Positions 41,344 through 49,543 of a DNA stretch of 64,000 nt are shown here, one piece after another. Location: assembly GCF_901472495.1 (NCBI RefSeq), contig NZ_LR590469.1, forward strand, positions 4,216,001 to 4,280,000, written 5' to 3'. Position numbers and translations under genes: made by a program. Each line of letters begins with the position of its first letter. Position 1 is the first letter of the stretch. A model generated the notes under the pieces. The model worked only from the letters and a program-made list of their open reading frames with translations, was not told the DNA's origin and made no database searches. Source of the DNA: Yersinia enterocolitica subsp. enterocolitica. GTDB taxonomy: Bacteria; Pseudomonadota; Gammaproteobacteria; Enterobacterales; Enterobacteriaceae.

Positions 41344-41859
41344 ATGGCTGTTAATTGTAGGGGAGTAGTGACCCGGCTGGCCATGATTGGGGTGACAGCC
41401 ATCGTAACATTTTTAAGTAGCCCGGCATGGGCATTGAATAAGACTGCGACGGTCAATGTCTCAGTCACTATTTTTGCCGCACCACCTTGTGTGATTAACG
41501 GTAACAACACCATCAATGTTGATTTTGGCGATACAGTCCTGACCTCAAATATTGATGGTGTTCAATATATGAAGCCAGTGAATTATACGTTGAACTGTAC
41601 TTCGGCTGCCTCCAATGCATTGAAATTAAGCATCATAGGCAATGGAGCCAATTTTGATACCCGTGTTCTGAAAACGAGTCATTCAGATCTGGGGATCAAG
41701 TTGATACGTAATGGGCAGGAATTTCCATTGAATACTGCATCCAATTTTACCTATCCGAATGTTCCTGTCTTGCAGGCGGTACCGGTCAAACAAACCAATG
41801 CAACGTTGAGTACGGGCTATTTTTCCGGCACAGCGACTCTGGTTGTGGAGTACCAGTAA
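41344..41859 (+). CDS. minor fimbrial subunit (MrpE/PapK-like)
   Basis: 171 aa from the ATG at 41344, which has GAAGGA upstream and gives a signal peptide ending SSPAWA. Cysteine pair in APPCVINGN and TLNCTSAAS, C-terminal LVVEYQ zipper. Paralogue of the next gene (both have PPCVING and the VPVK...TLS..F.GTATL pattern), pointing to tandem duplication. Stop and next start overlap (TAATG). Probably a tip or adaptor subunit. Confidence 0.85.
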   Translation: MAVNCRGVVTRLAMIGVTAIVTFLSSPAWALNKTATVNVSVTIFAAPPCVINGNNTINVDFGDTVLTSNIDGVQYMKPVNYTLNCTSAASNALKLSIIGNGANFDTRVLKTSHSDLGIKLIRNGQEFPLNTASNFTYPNVPVLQAVPVKQTNATLSTGYFSGTATLVVEYQ

Positions 41860-42353
41860 TGAAAATTAACGCATTGATATCCGGTGGGGTCGTTGCGGTG
41901 GTGCTAGCTCTCGGTAGTTCGTTGGCTTATGCCGACAACATGCTGTTCTCCGGCACATTAATTAATCCTCCACCCTGCGTGATTAATGGTGGCAGTACGA
42001 TAGATGTACCTTTCGGAGAAAATTTGGGTGTGAACAAGATTGATGGCATCAATTATACCCAGACTGTGCCTTATAGCGTGACGTGTGAAACAGTCAGTAG
42101 CAGCTTGGAATTAGGTATCACGATTGTCAGTGCTTCCGTGACAACATTTGATCCCGCAGCGATACAAACCGATGTTCAGAATCTGGGCATTCGCATACTG
42201 AAAAATGGTATTCCTTTTGCGCTTAATACCCGAGTGGCCTATGACAAAAATAACCCACCGGAACTTAAAGCTGTGCCGGTTAAGGCTACTGGATCAACAT
42301 TAAGCGAAGGAAGCTTTGAGGCTACCGCTACATTATTAGTGGATTATCAATAG
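41859..42353 (+). CDS. minor fimbrial subunit (MrpF/PapE-like)
   Basis: 164 aa. Signal peptide ends SLAYA. NPPPCVINGGSTIDVPFGE and SVTCETVSS supply the disulfide; C-terminal LLVDYQ. Clearly related to the preceding subunit along its whole length. Second of three consecutive minor pilins. Confidence 0.85.
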   Translation: MKINALISGGVVAVVLALGSSLAYADNMLFSGTLINPPPCVINGGSTIDVPFGENLGVNKIDGINYTQTVPYSVTCETVSSSLELGITIVSASVTTFDPAAIQTDVQNLGIRILKNGIPFALNTRVAYDKNNPPELKAVPVKATGSTLSEGSFEATATLLVDYQ

Positions 42354-42359
42354 GATCAA

Positions 42360-42908
42360 ATGATGACTAATTTAAATCTGCTGATGCGCGTGGGGAAAGC
42401 TATTTTAAGTATTCTTATTCTGAATGTTTTTTGGGCTATACCGGTATTGGCCGCTGATAATATGCGTTTTCATGGTGCATTAGTTGCTGAGCCTTGTACG
42501 ATTCGTCCGGGTGATGATGCTATTAGTTTAAATTTTGGTACTGTCGTTGATAAATATTTATATTCGAATCAGCGAACACTAGGCAAACAGTTCCAAATAC
42601 ATTTGGTAGATTGTGATATCAGCTTAGGTACAACTGCCAATATTATTTTTACGGGTAATGATAGTGTTAATTTACCCGGATTATTGGCAGTTGATAGTAG
42701 TGATATGGGAATCGCCATTGGTCTTGAAACATTGGCAGGAAAGCCGTTGTATCTAAATCAATCGAGTGACGATATCGCACTTGATACAGGTAATAACATT
42801 ATTACCTTGAAAGCTTATGTTCGAGGTGAACCCGAGGCGATATCTCAACGTACTATTAAGCGCGGTGAGTTCAATGCAGTCGCAACATTTAATCTGCAAT
42901 ATTATTAA
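42360..42908 (+). CDS. minor fimbrial subunit (MrpG/PapF-like)
   Basis: 182 aa. Signal peptide ends PVLA (residue 31). DNMRFHGALVAEPCTIRPGD with the partner Cys in HLVDCDISLG, C-terminal FNLQYY. Closer to the major pilin/PapH type (EPCTI.PG...) than to the two subunits just upstream, so the likely adaptor between rod and adhesin, but the order in the fibre is not shown by sequence. Confidence 0.82.
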   Translation: MMTNLNLLMRVGKAILSILILNVFWAIPVLAADNMRFHGALVAEPCTIRPGDDAISLNFGTVVDKYLYSNQRTLGKQFQIHLVDCDISLGTTANIIFTGNDSVNLPGLLAVDSSDMGIAIGLETLAGKPLYLNQSSDDIALDTGNNIITLKAYVRGEPEAISQRTIKRGEFNAVATFNLQYY

Positions 42909-42977
42909 TGGGGTCTCCCCTCTAATCTTATTTCACTACGAATATGTTAACGCTGAAATTCATTATCAACAGGTTAA

Positions 42978-43820
42978 ATGTGGATAGAGACAATGGAACT
43001 TAAACGAATGGAACAGCCTAATATGCGATTAAGTCATAAATATTGCTGGCTAATCGCTTGTGTGCTGTTTTTATTTCCGCTTTATAGTCAGGCCAGTGCC
43101 TGGGTTTCGACACAAACGCGAATAGGCGGCCAATATACCGGAACATTCTCCTGGCCAAGTGAGGAACTGACCAATGTACTTTGTACATCCACATCTTGCT
43201 CTGTGGCTATCTGTCACTACTCCAGTCTTGAAGATGAACGGTGTCTTAACCCGAGTGCGGCATCAACGCGAGTCATTGTGACTCAAGGTGCAACGGCGAA
43301 AACCATGAGAGATGCGTTTGTTAGTCGCAATGGTGCTTCTGGAAGTTGGAGCACCACGACCCCTGTTTTGAGTTCATCCAACACTTGTTTTGGCATCATA
43401 TATTGGCAAGGTGCTGGCGATTTAAACTTTAGCGGCAACCTGATCCCTGGTTCCTATTGTGGTGCAGTTCCTCCGACCCCGGAAACTTGTGATATTACCG
43501 GTGATGTTTATATCAACTACGGTTCGCTTAATCAGCAAAGTGTTGATGGCGCAATAAAAAGTGAACCACTGACGATCAATTGTACTGTCAGAACATCTGT
43601 GAAATTAACGCTGGTAGGGGCTAAAAGTATTAACCTGGGGCAAAATGGCAATCTGACGTCCACATTAAAAGTATCAGGGCAAGACTTAGCCAATGGCGTC
43701 ACGGTAACGGCAAACATCGGTAATACCTCTTTCCCGATTGAGTCAACACTTCATGCTCCAGCATTACCTGACGCGGGCAACTTCTCCGGTAGCGGTGTGG
43801 TGATTATGTCATATTATTAA
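42978..43820 (+). CDS. two-domain fimbrial tip adhesin (MrpH/PapG-like position)
   Basis: 280 aa; the ATG at 43023 would give 265 aa with a tighter signal peptide, but the ribosome-binding site (CAGG) supports 42978. Hydrophobic signal core WLIACVLFLFPLYSQASA. The N-terminal lectin-like domain (about residues 45-165) is Cys-rich (CTSTSC, ICHYSS, ERC, NTCFGI, YCGA). The C-terminal pilin domain begins ETCDITGDVYINYGSL and ends VVIMSYY. Last gene of the operon, the usual adhesin place. The histidines that coordinate zinc in MrpH are not evident, so ligand specificity is unknown. Confidence 0.8.
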   Translation: MWIETMELKRMEQPNMRLSHKYCWLIACVLFLFPLYSQASAWVSTQTRIGGQYTGTFSWPSEELTNVLCTSTSCSVAICHYSSLEDERCLNPSAASTRVIVTQGATAKTMRDAFVSRNGASGSWSTTTPVLSSSNTCFGIIYWQGAGDLNFSGNLIPGSYCGAVPPTPETCDITGDVYINYGSLNQQSVDGAIKSEPLTINCTVRTSVKLTLVGAKSINLGQNGNLTSTLKVSGQDLANGVTVTANIGNTSFPIESTLHAPALPDAGNFSGSGVVIMSYY

Positions 43821-44146
43821 TTGAGATTTATATGTACTCATTCGCTGAGTGCATAATTATTGTGAATATAAAATAGAGTTTTCAATTCGTTATTTTTTAT
43901 ATTCATGAAATGGGACAATTACTGTTATTTATATATGACAGGGATTTCCCGTGGTATTTATTTGTATATTTAATTATATTGAATAAATACTATTTTCAGG
44001 TTGTAATGTGTCACATTAATATAGTATAAATCTGATGCGTTAGATTAATTGGGTATTAGGCTATAACCTAAAAATGAAACGCATACTTCAATGGGCTATT
44101 AAATAAATAGGCTATAAATTTTTATTTTCTCTTTAAGGATTTTCTC
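43821..44146 (+). promoter_or_regulatory. control region of the peptide/FAS/export cluster
   Basis: Very AT-rich, no gene. Candidate promoter: TTGTAA at 44001-44006 and TATAAA at 44025-44030 (18-bp spacer). Inside it is the perfect odd palindrome AATGTG-T-CACATT (44005-44017), a likely operator. The downstream leader can form a nested stem: ATGCGTT 44035-44041 with AACGCAT 44078-44084, enclosing TTAGG 44056-44060 with CCTAA 44067-44071. Ribosome-binding site AAGGA at 44135-44139, 7 bp before the peptide ATG. Confidence 0.55.
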
Positions 44147-44335
44147 ATGAAAAAAATGAACATGGCAGTTGCTAATACAATCGTTGGTGGTACTGGTCAA
44201 ACTTGTAAAGATACTTTCCAGTGGCAGACTAGTGGTACAACTGCAACTTGCATGGCAGTCACTACTTGTACTGATAAGCATGGTAAAGTATTAAGCACTA
44301 CTTCTGCGCCAAGCAACATTGCTAACTGCCGTTAA
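44147..44335 (+). CDS. double-glycine leader, four-cysteine secreted peptide precursor
   Basis: 62 aa. The leader MKKMNMAVANTIVGG ends in Gly14-Gly15, the cleavage site expected for C39 peptidase transporters such as the one encoded at 46.2 kb. The predicted mature peptide has 47 residues, is rich in Thr and Ser, and has Cys at 20, 35, 41 and 61, enough for two disulfides; a DsbA-like protein is encoded next. One Trp (26), one His (45), and a C-terminal Cys-Arg. Strong ribosome-binding site and a terminator directly after it suggest it is made in excess. It resembles short enterobacterial peptides of unknown function (perhaps DUF4762; from memory, not checked). A microcin, signal or toxin role is inference. 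Confidence 0.75.
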   Translation: MKKMNMAVANTIVGGTGQTCKDTFQWQTSGTTATCMAVTTCTDKHGKVLSTTSAPSNIANCR

Positions 44336-44375
44336 TTAAGTATTCGTTAGTTTCTATCGATATTTAATCGTATCC

Positions 44376-44421
44376 CAGGCAAGTGCGGGAGGTATTATTG
44401 TACTTGCCTGATTTGTTTTTT
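44376..44421 (+). terminator. attenuating terminator after the peptide gene
   Basis: CAGGCAAGT at 44376-44384 pairs with ACTTGCCTG at 44402-44410, followed by ATTTGTTTTTT. The long loop (17 nt) makes it moderate, so part of the transcription could continue into the export and FAS genes. 131 bp of AT-rich DNA then precede the next start; a second promoter there cannot be excluded. Confidence 0.7.
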
Positions 44422-44552
44422 AAATGTGTTATTGATGCTTAAATTCAAGAATTTTCGCATTAATTGAATATTATAAAATTATTCCACGGGCATAAATATC
44501 GTTTGATTTTGTTTATGTCTTACCTTAACTCTGATTGTGAATAAAACTGACG

Positions 44553-45236
44553 ATGTCTACTGAAAAAAATATGTTTAGGAGTAAGGGGTTCTTTATAGGC
44601 TACACACTGTTGGTTATCCTTATTTCTTCATTGATAACAACGGCCTATTTCCACTATTTCGTCCTCAATCAGGATGCACCAGAAAGTTTATTTTCTGTCA
44701 GCAGCAGTGACATTGAAAACAGCCCAATCAAAGACGATAACAGCATTATCGAGATCTTCTCTTATGGCTGCCATTACTGCGCCATCAATGAAGATAATGT
44801 CAGCCAATTAGAAAACCGTATGCCAGAAGGGACTCGTTTTATCCGCTTGCATATTAGCAGTGATAAAACCACTGGCTTGGGGCGTTTTGCGCCTGTTTTT
44901 GCCACCTTATCGGTGATGGGTATTGAGCCGCAACATCGTCAAAGTGCTTACAAAGCGGTACTCGACGACAACAGCGACTTGAGTGATAACCGCCAACTCG
45001 AAACCTGGCTAAAAGCCAATGACATTGATGTGGCTAAATATCAGCAAGTGAGCCAGTCCGCTGAAGTTAAAGCGTTAATTTCCTATATGACGGCAGTGAC
45101 TGCGCATTACAAGATAGATGCAACTCCGACCTTTATTGTTGGCAAAAAATGGATAGCGTTGCAGGACAGGGAATTCCCAGCGTTCTCGGATCACCTCTTG
45201 TCATTACTCGAGCACGATAAGGCGCTGGAGAAATAA
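44553..45236 (+). CDS. membrane-anchored DsbA-like thiol:disulfide oxidoreductase
   Basis: 227 aa. N-terminal membrane anchor at residues about 13-37, rest periplasmic. Thioredoxin fold with active site Cys73-His-Tyr-Cys76 (YGCHYCAIN) and the cis-Pro loop ATPTFIVG (Pro192), separated by the alpha-helical insert of DsbA. It probably forms the two disulfides of the upstream peptide during or after export (inference from neighbourhood). Ribosome-binding site poor. The stop overlaps the next start (AATAATGAG). Confidence 0.88.
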   Translation: MSTEKNMFRSKGFFIGYTLLVILISSLITTAYFHYFVLNQDAPESLFSVSSSDIENSPIKDDNSIIEIFSYGCHYCAINEDNVSQLENRMPEGTRFIRLHISSDKTTGLGRFAPVFATLSVMGIEPQHRQSAYKAVLDDNSDLSDNRQLETWLKANDIDVAKYQQVSQSAEVKALISYMTAVTAHYKIDATPTFIVGKKWIALQDREFPAFSDHLLSLLEHDKALEK

Positions 45237-46192
45237 TGAGACTGCTAGCCGTATGGGGTTATTTTGCCTGGCGAAACCAGCTCGATAAGTTGGCTTTTAG
45301 TGGGCGCTTATTCGCTCGCGGGCAGGCCAGGGTAGCTATCTGGCTGTTACGGCGTAGTGATTATCGTTTCTTGCTGATGTTCGGTGCTTTGCACCGGGCT
45401 TTCGGTTTGGCTTCGCGGCGGCAGAAGAATCTGGCGCGAGTGGCGGCGGCCAACAGCCACTGTTTGCTCAATGGTCAAACTAGCCCATCAGCACAGAATT
45501 TTATTGGTACTGCGCAGCGTCGTCAGGTGTTGGAATTGGCGGCAACTTATGGTCAAAACCGGCAAATTTTAGCCCAGTTAGCAGCCTGTACCCAGCAATT
45601 AGACTGCCAGGTTAGTGCGCTGCATGACGCCGGTTCTCCGGTTATTTTGGCACCATTGCATATGGTGTCAGATGTGCTGGCTGGCATGGTGGGTGCGAAT
45701 GTTTATCCGGGTCAGGCGACCGTAGTCGTTTCTGCCAGCGCTGAGGCTTATGAAGAGCAGGCGCGGCAAATGGGTGGGGTAAATATTTCCTATTGTTCCA
45801 TTCATGCTGATAGCCGTGCCATCGCCGGTAACCTGATGGATGCCATCATGGAAGCAGCCGAGCATAAGCGAAATATTATGATTTTTCCGGATATTACGCC
45901 GGACTACACCGTTAATAACCAGCCAGCAGAAACAGCAAAAATGGCCTGCCAACTGTTTAACCGCCCAGCCAATTTACACAGCGGCATCGTTCGTCTTGCC
46001 AGAGCATTGTCAGCGCAGGTGGTTTTTTATTATCTGTATTACGACAAAGAAATAAAAATACATATCTATCCTGCACTTAGTGCGCGGGAAGTGAAAAATA
46101 AATTGCCTGAATTGATTGAAACATCCTTGACGCAGCATCCACAAGATTGGCTGTTATGGCACTCACATTCGTTATTTTTTATAAACGAATAA
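45236..46192 (+). CDS. LpxL/HtrB-like acyltransferase
   Basis: 318 aa. The C-terminal half matches the late lipid-A acyltransferase family: NIMIFPDITPDY, then FNRPANLHSGIVRLARALSA, and LIETSLTQHPQDWLLWHSHS. Those enzymes move acyl chains from acyl-ACP at the inner membrane. The family HX4D/E motif appears one residue short, as His142-Met-Val-Ser-Asp146 (APLHMVSDVLAG). No clear membrane anchor at the N terminus (weakly hydrophobic LLAVWGYFAW). Encoded between the DsbA-like protein and the transporter and in the same cluster as an ACP and FAS enzymes, so a dedicated acyl transfer, perhaps to the peptide, is likely; substrate unknown. Confidence 0.7.
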   Translation: MRLLAVWGYFAWRNQLDKLAFSGRLFARGQARVAIWLLRRSDYRFLLMFGALHRAFGLASRRQKNLARVAAANSHCLLNGQTSPSAQNFIGTAQRRQVLELAATYGQNRQILAQLAACTQQLDCQVSALHDAGSPVILAPLHMVSDVLAGMVGANVYPGQATVVVSASAEAYEEQARQMGGVNISYCSIHADSRAIAGNLMDAIMEAAEHKRNIMIFPDITPDYTVNNQPAETAKMACQLFNRPANLHSGIVRLARALSAQVVFYYLYYDKEIKIHIYPALSAREVKNKLPELIETSLTQHPQDWLLWHSHSLFFINE

Positions 46193-46217
46193 TGTCACTG
46201 ACGAAGAATAGTAGAAA

Positions 46218-48368
46218 ATGGAAAAGATAATCCCAACGCTAGTATTTCAAAGCGAAACCAATGAATGTGGTTTGGCCTGTATTGCGATGCTGGCACAGAC
46301 GCAAGGCATCAATGCGCCGCTGGAAAGCTTGCGTGAGCGTTATCCTGCCTCTGGGCATGGCACATCACTGGCCACGCTTTGTACTATTTTATCTGAGTTG
46401 GCAATACCGGCTTATCCGGTGGTGTTTGAACATCAGGAGCTGTCGGCCTTACCGCTGCCTGCCATCTTGCATTATGGTGCCAGCCATTATGTGGTGCTGG
46501 CGTATCGTAAAGGTAACTATGTCTGTGTCATGAACCCGGCAATCGGGCAGCAGTTACTGCCGCTGGATGCACTGAAAGCAGAAATCAGTGGTTATGCGCT
46601 GGTACTGGACCCGGAAACGCCCGCGTCACCTGACGCGCTGAAAAATATTGAACACAGCAAGCGACTCAGTGCGCTCGATTGCATGAGCTTGAAAGAAACC
46701 GCCAGTGTTCGCGGTATCTATTGGCTGATGACGTTGGCGTTTTTGATCTCGCTGACACTGTTTATTATGCCGACTATGGTCAGCAGCGCCATCAATGATG
46801 TGTTCTCTTCTGCGGGCGATAAAGATTTTCCCTATTTTTATTTTCTGCTGGTTTTTGTGGTCTCCACATCACTCGCTTTTTGCGTGCGATATATCACCGA
46901 GCGTTATATTAAACATTTTGTGGTGCTTAACAGTGTCGCGGGTTTCTCTCGCTTGCTCAGTCACTCGCTGAACTTCTTTGATAAGCGCGCACCGGGTGAC
47001 ATCTTTAGCCGCTTCTCTAACTGGCAGATGGCTGCGACGCAAAAAATCGAGCTGGATAACGGCCTGCGCACCGATTGGATAATCGGTGCCATCGCGTTGG
47101 CAGTGATGTGCTACATGAGTCCACTACTGGCGATGGTCTCTGCTATTGGTGTCATGTTGATGGGCCTTATCAGTATTTGGGCTATCTACCGTGACCGCTA
47201 CTACACCCAGCAGTTGCAGGTCAAAAGTGCCGAGCAAAGTGATTTTATTCTGGAAACTATTCAGGGTTTTTCCACCATTAAATCGGCCGGTTTATCCAGC
47301 CAGCGCCAAGGGGTATTTGCTGGACTGGCGCTGTCGTTATTCACGACCTTGCAGAAGAAGAAAATCTACGATCAGGTTAAAAATAGCCTGTATCAGCTGA
47401 TTGGCAGCTTGGAAATGGTGTTCTTTATGCTGCTGGCTTTGCCGCTGTTGAAGCAGGGGACACTGAGTCTGGGTGAGTTCTTCGCCTATAGCTTTGTGCG
47501 CGAGATTTTCACCTCCTATATCACCAAGATTTTCTATGCGATTTTGCAGAAAAACCAGTTGCACGTTATTGATATCCGCGCGCGTGATTTGTTCCCGGCC
47601 GGGCAGTCTACACCACCGGAAAAGCGTTCATCCATTCCGACCGCACCACCGACATTTACGCAGAAATTGGTCTATCAGAACATTCGCTTCGCCTACGATG
47701 CCAGCCAGCCGGTATTGTGTGGTTTATCGCTGTCCCTGACGCGCGGGCAAAGTGTGGCGATTATCGGCGAGTCCGGTGCCGGGAAAAGTACTTTGCTAAA
47801 AGTGATGGCAGGATTGATGCCACCACAGCAAGGGCAGGTATTGGTCGATGGCGAAGCTGTTGATTTCCAACAAGCACATGCTCTGTTTTTTCTGCAAAGT
47901 CAGGAAGACATTCTGTTTAATGCATCGGTATTACAAAACATCACTTTGTTTGATGGGCATTTGGATACCGATAAGCACCAACGTATCGAACGCTCATTGC
48001 AAGGGCTGCAATTAACGCAAGTCATCGAAAAATTACCCGGTGGCCTCAACGCGCTGGTGCGCGAAAGTCACGCCGCGCTTTCATTGGGGCAACGTCAGCG
48101 GTTATTACTGGCTCGCGCTATGTACAGCGATTGTCCGGTATTGGTCCTGGATGAACCCACGGCCAACCTGGACGAAGAAACCGCTCAGCAGGTGATGCAG
48201 ACTCTGCTTGCTCACTGCCGTGACTATCAGAAAACATTGATAACCGTGACCCACAGCGAAAGTGTGTTACCGCTGTTTGATTGTGTTTTCCGCTTAAACG
48301 ACGGCCAATTGGTGCGCCATGCTCAATCGGTGTCCTTAAGTCGCCTGACGCCAGTGGCAGTTAACTGA
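46218..48368 (+). CDS. C39-peptidase bacteriocin-type ABC transporter
   Basis: 716 aa, three parts. N-terminal C39 peptidase (residues 1-130): Gln11 and catalytic Cys17 in FQSETNECGLACIAML, His90 in ASHYVVL; the third triad residue, normally Asp, is Asn106 (MNPAIG). Membrane domain with about six spans (residues 165-435). ATPase: Walker A GESGAGKST, signature LSLGQRQRLLLARAM, Walker B VLVLDEPTANLDEET. Such proteins cut double-glycine leaders and export the product. Fits the precursor at 44.1 kb. The stop overlaps the next start (TGATG). Confidence 0.92.
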   Translation: MEKIIPTLVFQSETNECGLACIAMLAQTQGINAPLESLRERYPASGHGTSLATLCTILSELAIPAYPVVFEHQELSALPLPAILHYGASHYVVLAYRKGNYVCVMNPAIGQQLLPLDALKAEISGYALVLDPETPASPDALKNIEHSKRLSALDCMSLKETASVRGIYWLMTLAFLISLTLFIMPTMVSSAINDVFSSAGDKDFPYFYFLLVFVVSTSLAFCVRYITERYIKHFVVLNSVAGFSRLLSHSLNFFDKRAPGDIFSRFSNWQMAATQKIELDNGLRTDWIIGAIALAVMCYMSPLLAMVSAIGVMLMGLISIWAIYRDRYYTQQLQVKSAEQSDFILETIQGFSTIKSAGLSSQRQGVFAGLALSLFTTLQKKKIYDQVKNSLYQLIGSLEMVFFMLLALPLLKQGTLSLGEFFAYSFVREIFTSYITKIFYAILQKNQLHVIDIRARDLFPAGQSTPPEKRSSIPTAPPTFTQKLVYQNIRFAYDASQPVLCGLSLSLTRGQSVAIIGESGAGKSTLLKVMAGLMPPQQGQVLVDGEAVDFQQAHALFFLQSQEDILFNASVLQNITLFDGHLDTDKHQRIERSLQGLQLTQVIEKLPGGLNALVRESHAALSLGQRQRLLLARAMYSDCPVLVLDEPTANLDEETAQQVMQTLLAHCRDYQKTLITVTHSESVLPLFDCVFRLNDGQLVRHAQSVSLSRLTPVAVN

Positions 48369-49543
48369 TGCGTATCAACCTGAAAAATAAGAAACATCAG
48401 CTCATGCTGGGGCTGTTTATTGTTTCGTTACTGATTATCAGTAGCGTCATTGCGTTGTCGATCTCGGATAGTCAGCAGGATGTGCCGCAGTTAACTGAAA
48501 CCATCGGGCGCGGTGATATCGAACGGAATGTCATGGCAACCGGCAGTTTAAAACCTTCATTGCAGGTCAATGTGGGCGCGCAGGTGAATGGGCAGCTAAC
48601 CAAACTGTATGTCAAACAGGGCGATCGCGTTACCCGTGGTCAATTGTTGGCTGAAATAGATCCGACTTTGCAGCAAAACGAATTACGTAAATCGGAAGCT
48701 GAATTACAGAGCGCGCAGGCGCAGAAGCAGGCCAGTCAGGCTTTGTTACGCCAGTATCTGCTCGAGTTCCGCCGCCAACAGATCTTGGCAAGAGACGGTT
48801 CTGGCGTGAAAAGTGCGCTGGAAAAAGCACAAGCGCAATATGACAGCCAGCTAGCGCAATTGCATGTAAATGAAGCGCAAATTGTGCAAAGCCAAATGGC
48901 GATGGAAACAGCAAAAGCCAATCTGGGCTTTACCCGCATCATGGCTCCGATTGACGGTGAAGTGCTGGGCATTGTCACTAAAGAGGGGCAAACCATTGTT
49001 TCCTCTCAAACCGCACCGACCATTTTGGTGCTGGCGAATGTCGATACCATGACAGTACACACGCGCATTTCAGAAACCGATATTCTCAAAGTCAATGTAG
49101 GGCAACCCTTGTGGTTCTATGTGGTCGCTGACCCCGAGCGTCGCTATGACAGCCGGATGGATGCTATTCAGGAAGCGTCGGCTGAAAGTTTGCGCGAAGA
49201 CAGTTCTGGCTCAGCGAACAGCCAGCAACCTTCTGCGGTTTATTACAACGGCATATTCAACATTGCCAACCAAGAGCGGCTATTACGTACATCAATGACT
49301 GCGCAGGTATTCATTATCACGGCGCAGGCAAAAAATGTGTTACGGGTGCCACTGTCTGCGTTGGGTGAGCAACAACCCGATAAGCGCTATCGGGTTCAGA
49401 TTATCAACGGCAAACAGACGTCAGTGCGCTGGGTCTCTGTTGGCCTGCGTAATGCGCAGTATGCCGAGGTGAAAGCAGGGCTGGCGCAGGGCGACCAAGT
49501 GCTGTTGCTGGGAACGCCTGCGGGAGTCAGCAATGAACATTAA
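48368..49543 (+). CDS. MacA-like periplasmic adaptor (HlyD family)
   Basis: 391 aa. N-terminal membrane anchor (residues 12-31), lipoyl half-motifs VNVGAQVNGQLTKLYVKQGDRV and IMAPIDGEVLGI, a coiled-coil hairpin between them (residues about 98-185) and beta-barrel plus membrane-proximal domains. Bridges an inner-membrane ABC protein to a TolC-type channel. Overlaps the MacB-like gene by 11 bp. It may serve the MacB-like protein, the C39 transporter, or both. Confidence 0.9.
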   Translation: MRINLKNKKHQLMLGLFIVSLLIISSVIALSISDSQQDVPQLTETIGRGDIERNVMATGSLKPSLQVNVGAQVNGQLTKLYVKQGDRVTRGQLLAEIDPTLQQNELRKSEAELQSAQAQKQASQALLRQYLLEFRRQQILARDGSGVKSALEKAQAQYDSQLAQLHVNEAQIVQSQMAMETAKANLGFTRIMAPIDGEVLGIVTKEGQTIVSSQTAPTILVLANVDTMTVHTRISETDILKVNVGQPLWFYVVADPERRYDSRMDAIQEASAESLREDSSGSANSQQPSAVYYNGIFNIANQERLLRTSMTAQVFIITAQAKNVLRVPLSALGEQQPDKRYRVQIINGKQTSVRWVSVGLRNAQYAEVKAGLAQGDQVLLLGTPAGVSNEH

